The notes under the pieces: model-generated
Databases searched by the model: none
What the model was told of the DNA's origin: nothing
The model's input: the letters and a program-made list of their open reading frames with translations, nothing else
Source of the DNA: K189A clade bacterium
GTDB lineage: Bacteria; Pseudomonadota; Gammaproteobacteria; Pseudomonadales; Azotimanducaceae
Direction of reading: 5' to 3'
DNA length: 53,099 nucleotides
NCBI GenBank assembly: GCA_902613475.1
Contig: CACMHG010000011.1
Span: 1-53,099, forward strand
Position numbers and translations under genes: made by a program
Part shown: piece by piece, positions 36,198-44,221 of the stretch
Layout of the letters: every line of letters begins with the position of its first letter
Position numbering within the stretch: the stretch's first letter is position 1

Positions 36198-37121
36198 TTA
36201 TTGGCCCGGCATGCCTTCGGGTCCCCAGTGCGTACCGAGAAGATCTGCAGGGCTGCGCTTGTGGGGGCCAAACGACTCATTGAAAAGATCGCCGTCAGTG
36301 AAATGCTCAAGCATGAAGCCATTGGGATCTTTCCAGTAATCGAATGTCTGGCTGCCCAAAATGTGCTTACCCACACCAAAGGAGTGCTGGTGTCCTGCTT
36401 TCTTCAGTGCATAGTGGCTTTGCATCAGCACATCCCAATTTCCGACTTCAAACGCTGCATGATTGAAATCCGAATGACCTGCGTTTATGAAAAACATCGT
36501 GTGATGATCCACATACTCCTCGCCTCGATTGCAGCGCGTGAAGGCCCCTAAAGTTTGTTCTTGACCATCTTTGTCCATGACGATCTCGTCAGAGATCAAC
36601 AGGCCCAGCCGACGCTGATACCACTCGAAGGTCTCGCTAAAGTCATTAACCATGAGCACCACATGGCCCAGACGTTTGATCAGACACTCGGGTGCGGCAA
36701 AGGCAACGCGCTCGCCGAGGCGGTGTTTTTCGACACCATCATTGAAGTCAGAACGTACAGCCTCGGTGAGAAGCGGCCTATCAGCGATATTGGCAACTAC
36801 TTCCACTGCGAAACCGTTGGGGTCCGTCAGTCGCGCGATGAGGCCGCCCCCGGGCAACGTATTCGACTCAATCGGCACACTGTCGATGGCCGCAACTTCT
36901 TTTAGTGCGGCTTCAGACTCCGCGGCAAAACCGACGCTGACAAATGCAGGCTCGCTGGACTCTTCAGCAAGGTAGATGTACGGGCTGCCGTCAGTGCCTC
37001 GTGCCAACAACAATCCATCGTCGATTGAGGTTTGAAACCCGAAATCGTCTAAAAAACGCTGCTGAGCTTGCAGGTCTGTGACACGAAATCTGACATAGAG
37101 CACGTCTTTGATAATCGCCAT
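36198..37121 (-). CDS. Two-domain VOC protein, extradiol ring-cleavage dioxygenase-like
   Basis: The 307 residues form two VOC (glyoxalase/extradiol) modules. The C-terminal module has the metal triad of type I extradiol dioxygenases in the right places: His153 (RLGHVVLMV), His221 (FNHAAFEV) and Glu272 (NGFMLEHF), with extra histidines in DHHTMFF (206-207) and GHQHSFG. These fit oxygenolytic cleavage of a catechol. ATG 37121 is chosen for GAGGGAACG upstream; the frame runs further only through the promoter. It diverges from the tetR-FAH-monooxygenase operon. Confidence 0.88.
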   Translation of the reverse strand: MAIIKDVLYVRFRVTDLQAQQRFLDDFGFQTSIDDGLLLARGTDGSPYIYLAEESSEPAFVSVGFAAESEAALKEVAAIDSVPIESNTLPGGGLIARLTDPNGFAVEVVANIADRPLLTEAVRSDFNDGVEKHRLGERVAFAAPECLIKRLGHVVLMVNDFSETFEWYQRRLGLLISDEIVMDKDGQEQTLGAFTRCNRGEEYVDHHTMFFINAGHSDFNHAAFEVGNWDVLMQSHYALKKAGHQHSFGVGKHILGSQTFDYWKDPNGFMLEHFTDGDLFNESFGPHKRSPADLLGTHWGPEGMPGQ

Positions 37122-37138
37122 CGTTCCCTCACCTTTAA

Positions 37139-37154
37139 CTTGCCAATCGACAAG
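37139..37154. promoter_or_regulatory. Candidate TetR operator
   Basis: CTTGCCAATCGACAAG is an imperfect 16-bp palindrome (6 of 8 pairs). It lies directly downstream of the leftward -10 box, where a bound repressor would block transcription, and 50 bases before the tetR start. The link to the adjacent TetR is inference. Confidence 0.45.
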
Positions 37155-37155
37155 C

Positions 37156-37184
37156 AATATATAAAGTGACCCTACGCGACACAA
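37156..37184 (-). promoter_or_regulatory. Sigma-70 promoter for the VOC-GST operon
   Basis: On the minus strand TTGTGT (37179-37184) and TATATT (37156-37161) are separated by 17 bases. Transcription would start near 37149, inside the candidate operator. Confidence 0.55.
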
Positions 37185-37203
37185 GTTCAATTCTACCTTG
37201 AAG

Positions 37204-37860
37204 ATGCAAAACGCAGCGCAAATCACGACAACTCACTGTGAACACAAGCTTCGCGACGCCGACGCGACCAAGCTTAAGTTGGTCAACGCGGCCTTGCTGG
37301 CATTCTCCACCCGGGGGTACGACGCTTCTTCCACCCGCAGCATTGAGACCGAAGCAGGGGTTAAGCGAGGGCTGATCAACTATCACTACGGCTCAAAAGA
37401 AGCGCTCTGGAAAGCTGCCGCCGACCATCTGATGTCCATGACGGAGCGTGATCTTGGCACTGCCCTGGAAACCGTGAAACAAATGGATGAAGACGCCAGG
37501 CTGTATTTTTTTGTGCGCGCTTACGTCGCGTTTTGCGCCAAGCATCCAGAGCTCAACCGGCTGATGATTCAAGAGGGTATGGCTCACGATTGGCGCTTGG
37601 CGTGGTTGTTGGAGCGCTCCGTGCGTCCGTGGTACGAGCAAGTATGCCGCATCTTTAATCAGGCCGCCGAGCTCGGCGTTGCTCCGAAAATGGACGACCA
37701 TCACTTTTACTACGCACTTACCGGCGCGGCGACGCTGATTTTTTCTAATGCCGCGGAGGCTCGAGCGCTATCTGGAAAAAACCCCCTTGATCCAGACGCC
37801 GTTGAGGCACATGCCAACGCCGTCGCCGACTTATTCACATCGATACGGAATCCAATATGA
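37204..37860 (+). CDS. TetR/AcrR-family transcriptional regulator
   Basis: The 218 residues have an N-terminal TetR helix-turn-helix (LKLVNAALLAFSTRGYDASSTRSI, GVKRGLINYHYGSKEALW) and a helical ligand-binding C-domain. ATG 37204 is preferred over a TTG six bases earlier. It is the first gene of an operon with the FAH hydrolase (ATGA overlap at 37857-37860) and the flavin monooxygenase. It diverges from the VOC-GST operon, so it most likely represses both in the absence of an aromatic inducer. Confidence 0.93.
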   Translation: MQNAAQITTTHCEHKLRDADATKLKLVNAALLAFSTRGYDASSTRSIETEAGVKRGLINYHYGSKEALWKAAADHLMSMTERDLGTALETVKQMDEDARLYFFVRAYVAFCAKHPELNRLMIQEGMAHDWRLAWLLERSVRPWYEQVCRIFNQAAELGVAPKMDDHHFYYALTGAATLIFSNAAEARALSGKNPLDPDAVEAHANAVADLFTSIRNPI

Positions 37861-38732
37861 AACTGATTACTTTTACCGAGGCATCGCGCACTCGCATCGG
37901 CCTGCTTCAGGACCACCACGTTGTCGATCTATCTCAAGCCGCGCCCAGCCTACCCCAGGACATGCTCAGCCTTTTGCAGGCCGGCGATGCAGCAATGCAG
38001 GAGGCGGCAAAACACACGAGCGCTACGGCCCATTTTTCGATACCCGATGTTGTGATTGAAGCTCCCATAGAGAGACCACCCAAGATTCTGGCCATTGGGC
38101 TGAATTACCGCGCCCACGCCGAAGAAAGCAACATGGATATCCCCAAACAGCCGGTCGTGTTTACCAAACAGGCAACCTCTGCCAATGGCCCATACGCACC
38201 CATCCACTCGCCCAACGAAACAAATATGCTCGACTATGAGGGCGAACTTGGAGTAGTGATTGGCAAACGCTGCCGTCGCGTGAGCAAGGCGGACGCCAGC
38301 AAGGTGATTGCGGGCTTTTGTGTGCTAAATGATGTGAGCGTTCGAGAGTGGCAGTTTTTGGCAACCCCACCGCAGTTCACCATGGGCAAGTCATGGGACA
38401 CACATAACCCCTTTGGCCCTGCCATCGTGACACCTGATGAGGTCGATCCGCACAATCTCATGCTACGCACGTTCGTCAATGGCGAGCTGCGCCAAGAAAC
38501 AAATACTGACGATTTGATCTTTGACTGCTACGACATTATCGAATTCTTGAGCACGGCCTTTACCCTTGAACCCGGTGACGTCATCGCTACCGGCACTCCG
38601 AGTGGCGTGGGCGCTGCCATGCAGCCGCAAGCCACGCTCCAGGTTGGCGACACGGTGAGGGTCGAGATCGAAGGCCTTGGCTTTATCGAAAATGAAGTGA
38701 TCACAGAGCCTGATACCGCCATCATTCGATGA
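37857..38732 (+). CDS. Fumarylacetoacetate hydrolase-family protein
   Basis: FAH-family hydrolase/isomerase/decarboxylase of 291 residues. It shows the short N-terminal domain (MKLITFTEASRTRIGLL), ILAIGLNYRAHAEES, the metal-binding DYEGELGVVIGK (Asp-Glu-Glu) and GKSWDTHNPFGPAIVT, then DVIATGTPSGVG. The motif set is that of enzymes acting on meta-cleavage or gentisate-cleavage acyl-pyruvates. Joined to tetR and to the monooxygenase by ATGA overlaps on both sides. Confidence 0.92.
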   Translation: MKLITFTEASRTRIGLLQDHHVVDLSQAAPSLPQDMLSLLQAGDAAMQEAAKHTSATAHFSIPDVVIEAPIERPPKILAIGLNYRAHAEESNMDIPKQPVVFTKQATSANGPYAPIHSPNETNMLDYEGELGVVIGKRCRRVSKADASKVIAGFCVLNDVSVREWQFLATPPQFTMGKSWDTHNPFGPAIVTPDEVDPHNLMLRTFVNGELRQETNTDDLIFDCYDIIEFLSTAFTLEPGDVIATGTPSGVGAAMQPQATLQVGDTVRVEIEGLGFIENEVITEPDTAIIR

Positions 38733-40294
38733 GCCCAGAAGCCAAAGACGCCATCTTCGATGTGCTCATTATCGGCCTTGGCCCGGTAGGGAGTTTGGGC
38801 GCAATCTTGTTCGCTGAGGCTGGACTGAAAGTTGCCGCCATCGAAAAAGAGGCCGATGTATACACCCTGCCAAGAGCGGTAAACCTGGATGGAGAAATCA
38901 TTCGCGCGCTGCAGCCTGCAGGGCTTGCGACAACCGTGCAGCAGATGATGCAGCCGCTTCGTGATGGCGAGCGGGCAGGCTTTGCAAACGCCAAACGCGA
39001 GTGGTTGTTCGGCGTCAATGCGCAGCCCATGGGCAGCAACGGCTGGCAGCCAGCGAACATGTTTGACCAGCCGGAGCTGGAGGCTTTTCTGCGGCAGACA
39101 GCGCGATCTCATGCCGACGTGACCGCCTACGTTGGTTACGAGATGACTCAGCTCACTAACGACCCCGGACAGGTGAGGGTACTGGCGAGAGGGCCAGATC
39201 ACGAGGAAACGCTAAAAGCCCACTATCTGGTGGCCTGCGATGGCGCGAACAGCCCGACGCGCAAGGCACTGGGCATTGATTGGCAGGACCTTGGCTACGA
39301 TCAAGACTGGCTAGTCGTTGACGTGGAGATGATCAAACCTCATGCACTGCCCAACGAGGTACTTCAAGTTTGCGACCCTGATCGGATTCATACCTATATC
39401 GCTACCAAGGACCCTTACCGCCGCTGGGAATTTCAGCTGAATGCAGGCGAGACCGCGGCCCAGATGCTCCAACACGAGAACATACATGACTTGTTGGAAG
39501 CATGGACGCCCAGAGACACTTACAATATTCGTCGCGCTGCGGTTTATCAGTTTCATGCGGCGATAGCGGACACATGGCAAAAAGACCGGATCTTTCTTGC
39601 GGGCGATGCTGCTCATCAAACCCCGCCGTTTTTGGGCCAAGGCATGAATGCCGGGATGCGGGATGTGATTAACCTGGCATGGAAGGTGCCACTTGTGCTT
39701 AGCGGCATTTGCGCATCATCACTGCTCGACACTTACCAAGCCGAACGCGACGACCATGCACACGATCTCGTTTCATGGGCTGTAGACATGGGTCAACTCA
39801 TGCAACACCTGGCGGCGGCGGAGGCGGCTGAGCGCGCGGGTAAAGAACCGCCGAAAATGCGGCAAAACTCCCGAAAGTCCGGTTACGGCCAAGGCCGTGA
39901 GCAGCCTCCTATTCGATCCGGCGCCGTGTTGACTGAGCAGGTGTCTAATGAAGGAGCGACCGGATACCTGCTACCCCAACCTGTTGTGCGTAATTCAAGT
40001 GGTACTGACGTTCGCTTCGATGAACTCATCGGCCCGCACTTTGCTGTCATTAGCCATGGTCCACCGCAATTCAATGCAGCAAGTGTCGAGTTGATAAATG
40101 CGCTGAAGATTCAAGTGATTGATATTTCCGAGCTAGCGTTCGTGCACGGCAGGTTTCCTGACGCGCTCGGCGCCGGTAGTGGCCTGCTGCTACGGCCGGA
40201 CAGGCTCGTGTTTGGTCATACCGATGCCTCAATATCACTAGACAGTCTGCTTGAGCGCTTTGCTCGGGCGATCAAATACACCCAATCAGCCTAA
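38729..40294 (+). CDS. FAD-dependent aromatic monooxygenase (MhpA-like)
   Basis: Class A flavoprotein monooxygenase of 521 residues, like 3-(3-hydroxyphenyl)propionate hydroxylase. It has the FAD motif DVLIIGLGPVGSLGA near the N-terminus, the DG-type motif LVACDGANSPTRKALGI, and the FAD ribityl motif IFLAGDAAHQTPPFLGQGMNAGMRD. A thioredoxin-like C-terminal domain follows (LLLRPDRLVFGHT). It should add a hydroxyl next to an existing phenolic OH, making the catechol for the divergent extradiol enzyme. Third gene of the tetR operon. Confidence 0.93.
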   Translation: MSPEAKDAIFDVLIIGLGPVGSLGAILFAEAGLKVAAIEKEADVYTLPRAVNLDGEIIRALQPAGLATTVQQMMQPLRDGERAGFANAKREWLFGVNAQPMGSNGWQPANMFDQPELEAFLRQTARSHADVTAYVGYEMTQLTNDPGQVRVLARGPDHEETLKAHYLVACDGANSPTRKALGIDWQDLGYDQDWLVVDVEMIKPHALPNEVLQVCDPDRIHTYIATKDPYRRWEFQLNAGETAAQMLQHENIHDLLEAWTPRDTYNIRRAAVYQFHAAIADTWQKDRIFLAGDAAHQTPPFLGQGMNAGMRDVINLAWKVPLVLSGICASSLLDTYQAERDDHAHDLVSWAVDMGQLMQHLAAAEAAERAGKEPPKMRQNSRKSGYGQGREQPPIRSGAVLTEQVSNEGATGYLLPQPVVRNSSGTDVRFDELIGPHFAVISHGPPQFNAASVELINALKIQVIDISELAFVHGRFPDALGAGSGLLLRPDRLVFGHTDASISLDSLLERFARAIKYTQSA

Positions 40295-40394
40295 TATAAT
40301 CGGGCGTGTACCCTCGCCAGAGACCCAAGATCACTGGCGGGCTCCGACTAAGAGTAACTGTGAGCGATCTCACAAAATGGCTAACTCTCTTTTT

Positions 40395-40439
40395 TGTAAC
40401 GTATACTTTTCACTACGCCATTGATACGTTTGCGTTACA
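40395..40439. promoter_or_regulatory. Nested inverted repeats upstream of the DUF6249-HTH pair
   Basis: TGTAACG (40395-40401) is mirrored by CGTTACA (40433-40439), and AACGTAT (40398-40404) by ATACGTT (40424-40430). A TATACT hexamer (40402-40407) lies within the left arm. The arrangement suggests paired sites for a dimeric regulator, perhaps the HTH protein at 40851. The rest of the 163-base gap shows a GC stem near 40320 without a T tract. Confidence 0.4.
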
Positions 40440-40457
40440 TTTTCAGGGGCGCAAGCA

Positions 40458-40847
40458 ATGAGTGATTTGGTACCAATTCTCGGGGTTCTTACAGGAATCA
40501 TAATACCGTTAGCCGTCTTCTTCTGGCTGTATCAAGAGGATAAGGATAAACGCCAAACGGTATTAGATATTGCCAAGCATCTCGACGATCCCAGGAAAGT
40601 CGAGCAACTACTGGGCATTTTTGATGAGCGCAAAAAAGAGCCAGTCGACTATCGACGCGGGGGCGTGATTACCTTATTCGTTGGTGTCGGCATTTACCTA
40701 CTTGGCATGATTGTACTTGGACGATTTTTCGAGGGTATTGGTCTGCTGGTTGGCGCCATCGGCGCGGGTGTGATGATTGCCGGTTATTTCTTCCCGAACA
40801 CTAGCGAAGAAATCACCAGTGCCGTTGAAAAATTTGAAGAAAAGTAG
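40458..40847 (+). CDS. Small membrane protein, DUF6249-like
   Basis: The 129 residues have an N-terminal TM segment (residues 5-25), a charged cytosolic helix region (QEDKDKRQTVLDIAKHLDDP) and two further TM segments (about 70-90 and 93-110). This is the layout of DUF6249 proteins, often annotated near sensors and regulators. No enzymatic motif. It is followed after 3 bases by a small HTH protein, so the two form one unit, possibly a membrane-linked regulator pair. Confidence 0.7.
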   Translation: MSDLVPILGVLTGIIIPLAVFFWLYQEDKDKRQTVLDIAKHLDDPRKVEQLLGIFDERKKEPVDYRRGGVITLFVGVGIYLLGMIVLGRFFEGIGLLVGAIGAGVMIAGYFFPNTSEEITSAVEKFEEK

Positions 40848-40850
40848 CGC

Positions 40851-41063
40851 GTGGGTAAACACCACAAAAAGCTGCGCAACAATTTGGAAGAGCTGAGAAA
40901 GACCGCGAGCCTGACTCAGCAAGAATTGTCCGAAAGTGCCGAAGTGTCTCGCAAGAGCATAAACGCCATTGAAAACGGCGTTTACATCCCTTCTACCGTG
41001 CTGGCCCTCAAAATTGCTGCAACCCTCGGTTGCTCGGTCGAAGATCTGTTTCAGCTACCTTGA
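40851..41063 (+). CDS. Small Xre-family HTH regulator
   Basis: A 70-residue stand-alone Cro/C1-type helix-turn-helix protein. LRKTASLTQQELSESAEVSRKSINAIENG is the HTH core, and the C-terminal LALKIAATLGCSVEDLFQL is typical of the YgzD/HipB-like small Xre group. The start is GTG 40851, 3 bases after the DUF6249-like gene. Autoregulation through the inverted repeats upstream is plausible. Confidence 0.9.
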   Translation: MGKHHKKLRNNLEELRKTASLTQQELSESAEVSRKSINAIENGVYIPSTVLALKIAATLGCSVEDLFQLP

Positions 41064-41115
41064 TTTTTGCTTTACCTATCCGCCAATGATGGCAGGTAGG
41101 GTGAGAGGTCGGCAG

Positions 41116-41931
41116 CTAAAGCGGATTGCCGCCCAATACCGCAGGCGTTTCGCAGTAGGTCGTCAAGATATAATGCTGATGCTCCTGAACTCGGCTGGTA
41201 AGAACATCCGCGATTGCTGGCACTTTCGAATTGGCGGCGAAAAATTTCAGCATTCCCTGGTTTTGCTGGGTCGCCGGCATGATCTCTGGAGGCGTGTCCG
41301 AAACACACATGCTCATGGTGGCCCAGTAAAGATCAGCCGCCGTCACCGCGTCGCCGATGAGATATTTCGAACCCCGCTCGGCCTGTTTATGCAATTGGCG
41401 ATCAAGCAAGGCGATCACTTCGGCAACTTTGCCCGGCGCCGCTGCGCTGGCCTCATCGCTGTAGCCGTATTTTCGACCCAGGGGGCCGTCATTCATAATG
41501 CGCATATTCCATACGAGTCCGTCCTCTCCCAGAACAACGGCGCACAGTCCTAACATCTGCGCACGCTGCTCGAAATCTGCAGGAATCAGAGCCGGGCTGT
41601 CTGCACCGCCAATTCGTTCTGCAAGCGCAAGTTGCTCGATCCAAACATTCCTGGGGCGTTCGTCGTTATAGAACATTGTGGGCAAACTGGTTTGACTGGT
41701 GAGCTCAAAGAGCCGCCGCTGACGGTCCTCCCCAGTCTCCTTATCCACACCCATCATGGGGTGCAAGGCTCGAATCACTGGGATGTTCTTCACGAAACAA
41801 ATATTTTTCAGTGCCTCGGCTTACAGGGCCTGAACACCAGGGACGAAGGTTATGCGCGTTCCCTCACCCAAGGCGGCGGCCTCATCCAATGAAATAAAAG
41901 TTGGTGCGGCGACCGTGTTTGTGTCGTTCAT
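41116..41931 (-). pseudogene. Glutathione S-transferase-like protein, broken by an ochre codon
   Basis: The full frame starts at ATG 41931 behind GGGGAGTAAG (MNDTNTVAAPTFISLDEAA...) and runs in phase to the stop at 41116, about 270 residues. It is interrupted only by TAA at 41821-41823 in TFVPGVQAL-stop-AEALKNICFVKNIP, where this GST-like family usually has an aromatic residue (PSPWxEA/PSPYxEA). The downstream part (GST C-domain, YLIGDAVTAADLYWATMSM) is undamaged. A GTG at 41793 could restart a 225-residue product without the first strand and helix of the thioredoxin fold. A recent nonsense mutation, readthrough or a sequence error are all possible. Confidence 0.7.
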
Positions 41932-42069
41932 TCTTACTCCCCGTTCTTCTGGCGCTGTGTTCGGGCAATAGCCTAACAATACCCATGCTAATTGGGTTCT
42001 GTTTTTGGTTACTCGCCCGCCAGGGCTCATGCAGCCCTTCAGGCCCAAACGGATAGACTTGCTAGCGCG

Positions 42070-44100
42070 CTAATCAGTCTTGGTCACTTCGACTTTGTGA
42101 GTAGCACTGCGCCCGTCTGCGATAACCAAGCCGATCGCACCACTGTCCAATGACGAGTCCCGGGCCGACAGCACCACCTGGCCGTTTATTTCGCCCCACA
42201 GTTCATCGCCATCCACACCCAGGCTCATATGCAAGGTATCGCCAAAAGACCAGCCAAATTCGCTCTCGGCTAACACGCTTTCTTGATGCAGGCTTTTGAC
42301 GAGCTGGACTTTTTGATCCCGGGTGACCATCAACGCATAGAAGCGCGTCAGTCCCTGCACCCTAGCGGCAATACCCGCACGCGTAGCGAGATGCGGGGTG
42401 ACATCTGCGCGAACGATATAGTCAGTCCACTCGCGGGTGCCTTGAGAGATCATGCCCAAGCCTTCGTTTTGCACCAATCGGAACATTTCGGTCCAGCTTA
42501 CAAGTTGGTCAACGGCATCGACCCATGCGCGCTTCCACATCCGGCCCCTATGCTTGGGTCGCTCAAAGACCACTTGAGGATTACCCCGCCAACCCAAATG
42601 GTCGAGTTCGATAGAAACGTCTTTATTCAGCCGCACTCCGACCTCAAAAATGGGACCAGACACGCAAGGTACCTGGATCGATGGCTCCAAAGGATCATCG
42701 GGGGCATCGACGTCAATAAAGCACACCTCATCATTCTCGCCGTAATAGGCGACATACAAATTCGCGTCCGGCGATGAAAGTCCTGCGCGAAGATGCTGCC
42801 CAGGAAATATGCGCGGTGACGCCATCAGTGTGTAGTGCGATTTTTCGAAGTATTCGGCGACTTCGACGGATGGTGCAAACACCGGCGTGCCGACGCGCGC
42901 TCCTGCCTCGCCAGCGATGCGCAGGGATCCACCGCTTGGGTTACTTACCTGGGCAGTGCCTGATTTTACTTGAAAGCCTTGTACCGAGCCTTTAAAGGTA
43001 AAGTGAAACTGCGCACCCTGCTTAGGCTCAAAACGGTCTTCGCCCGCGAGCGTATGACCCATATTTATGATCTGCATGGCTTCGCGCGCACAATCGCTGA
43101 TGCATCGATCACCGTCCGCGGTTGGGCTGTAGAGTCGATCAGCGACAGGCCCGCGCCAATCAAATCCTCTATCAAGACCGGCATCGATGCCTTCTACCCC
43201 AACCAGAATGCCCATCAGGCAACCCACATTGCCGGAGTTGCAGTCCGTATCCCAACCACAGGTATTTACGATTTTCAGCGTCTTGGAAAAATCACCGTCA
43301 CCATGAAGCAGCGAGTGAATGATCAAACCGTGGTTGGGCACCATGTGGCAATTACCGCCATACTTGTCGTAACCGTAGTTAGCGGCAAGCAATTCTCTTG
43401 TGCCGCGCCAATCTTTCTCAACCTCATGCCACGCCCTCAGATCTGCAATCATCCGCGCAATGACGGAATCCTTTGGAATATAGGTAAGACCAATATCGAT
43501 AAGTTGCTGGATGTCGTTTTCAACAAAGGCCATGGATTCCATGGCGGCCAGCATCTTCGCGCCATAGACGGCTTCTCCATCGTGACTTACTCTGGCTGCA
43601 GCCTCGGCAAATTTTACGGCTTGATCTGGATCTCCTGGCGCCACCATGGCCCAACCATCGATAAAGATCTGAGCGCCAATTTGCTCAGCCACCACTTGAC
43701 CGTTCGTGGCCATTGAGCCGCTCAAGGGTGCTTCGATGCCGCTGGCCAGGCGCAGATATGCCGTATGCTCAGTGGACTGGCCCAAACCGCCCCACCAGAG
43801 CACGCTTCTATTCTTTATCAGATAGTTGAGCCAGCTTTCACCAATGTCTTTCGAGCTGATATCGGGATTGGTGCCGTGATCTTCCAAAGCGCGCAAGAAG
43901 GTAAATGTTCCCGCGATGTCGTCGTCGGTCACGATCAGTGGCACGTCGAGTTTATCGTGCACGTAGTAATCGATATCGCCCAGACGCTGCTGGATGCGTT
44001 CGTAGGACCAGCCCTCGAACGGTCGCCCCAAATAGACGCCGATAACCTTACCTAAAACACCAGCGTAAACTTGTTCCGCGTAATCTGCTGTGGTTGCCAA
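42070..44100 (-). CDS. ADP-ribosylglycohydrolase-family protein with C-terminal beta-rich extension
   Basis: The 676 residues have an N-terminal half with the DraG/ADP-ribosylglycohydrolase fold. Metal motifs are TDDDIAGTF (about residue 58) and GWDTDCNSGNVGCLMG (about 283), the same paired Asp sites that bind two Mg2+ in DraG. The second half is predicted beta-rich with Trp/Arg patches, resembling a sugar-binding or jelly-roll domain. In other bacteria such long members occur in carbohydrate and nucleoside clusters, so the substrate may be a ribosyl or glycosyl compound rather than an ADP-ribosylated protein. No signal peptide. It diverges from the GNAT. Confidence 0.87.
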   Translation of the reverse strand: MATTADYAEQVYAGVLGKVIGVYLGRPFEGWSYERIQQRLGDIDYYVHDKLDVPLIVTDDDIAGTFTFLRALEDHGTNPDISSKDIGESWLNYLIKNRSVLWWGGLGQSTEHTAYLRLASGIEAPLSGSMATNGQVVAEQIGAQIFIDGWAMVAPGDPDQAVKFAEAAARVSHDGEAVYGAKMLAAMESMAFVENDIQQLIDIGLTYIPKDSVIARMIADLRAWHEVEKDWRGTRELLAANYGYDKYGGNCHMVPNHGLIIHSLLHGDGDFSKTLKIVNTCGWDTDCNSGNVGCLMGILVGVEGIDAGLDRGFDWRGPVADRLYSPTADGDRCISDCAREAMQIINMGHTLAGEDRFEPKQGAQFHFTFKGSVQGFQVKSGTAQVSNPSGGSLRIAGEAGARVGTPVFAPSVEVAEYFEKSHYTLMASPRIFPGQHLRAGLSSPDANLYVAYYGENDEVCFIDVDAPDDPLEPSIQVPCVSGPIFEVGVRLNKDVSIELDHLGWRGNPQVVFERPKHRGRMWKRAWVDAVDQLVSWTEMFRLVQNEGLGMISQGTREWTDYIVRADVTPHLATRAGIAARVQGLTRFYALMVTRDQKVQLVKSLHQESVLAESEFGWSFGDTLHMSLGVDGDELWGEINGQVVLSARDSSLDSGAIGLVIADGRSATHKVEVTKTD

Positions 44101-44221
44101 AGTTTGTCTGTCCTCTCTTGGTGCGGTTCGATGCTTGCCTTTATAAGAGGCGGCATACCGCAGTTTTGTTCTTATTGTTCTAGTTGCCCAGGTTACTGCT
44201 TTCTTATCATTTAATACGACA

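Noticed and set aside
40310..40340. CGCCAG...CTGGCG stem after the flavin monooxygenase as a terminator
   Set aside because: The loop is 13 bases and no T tract follows.
41072..41104. Imperfect inverted repeat CCTATCCGCC...GGCAGGTAGG between the HTH gene and the GST pseudogene as a terminator
   Set aside because: Several mismatches and no T run; at most a weak convergent terminator.
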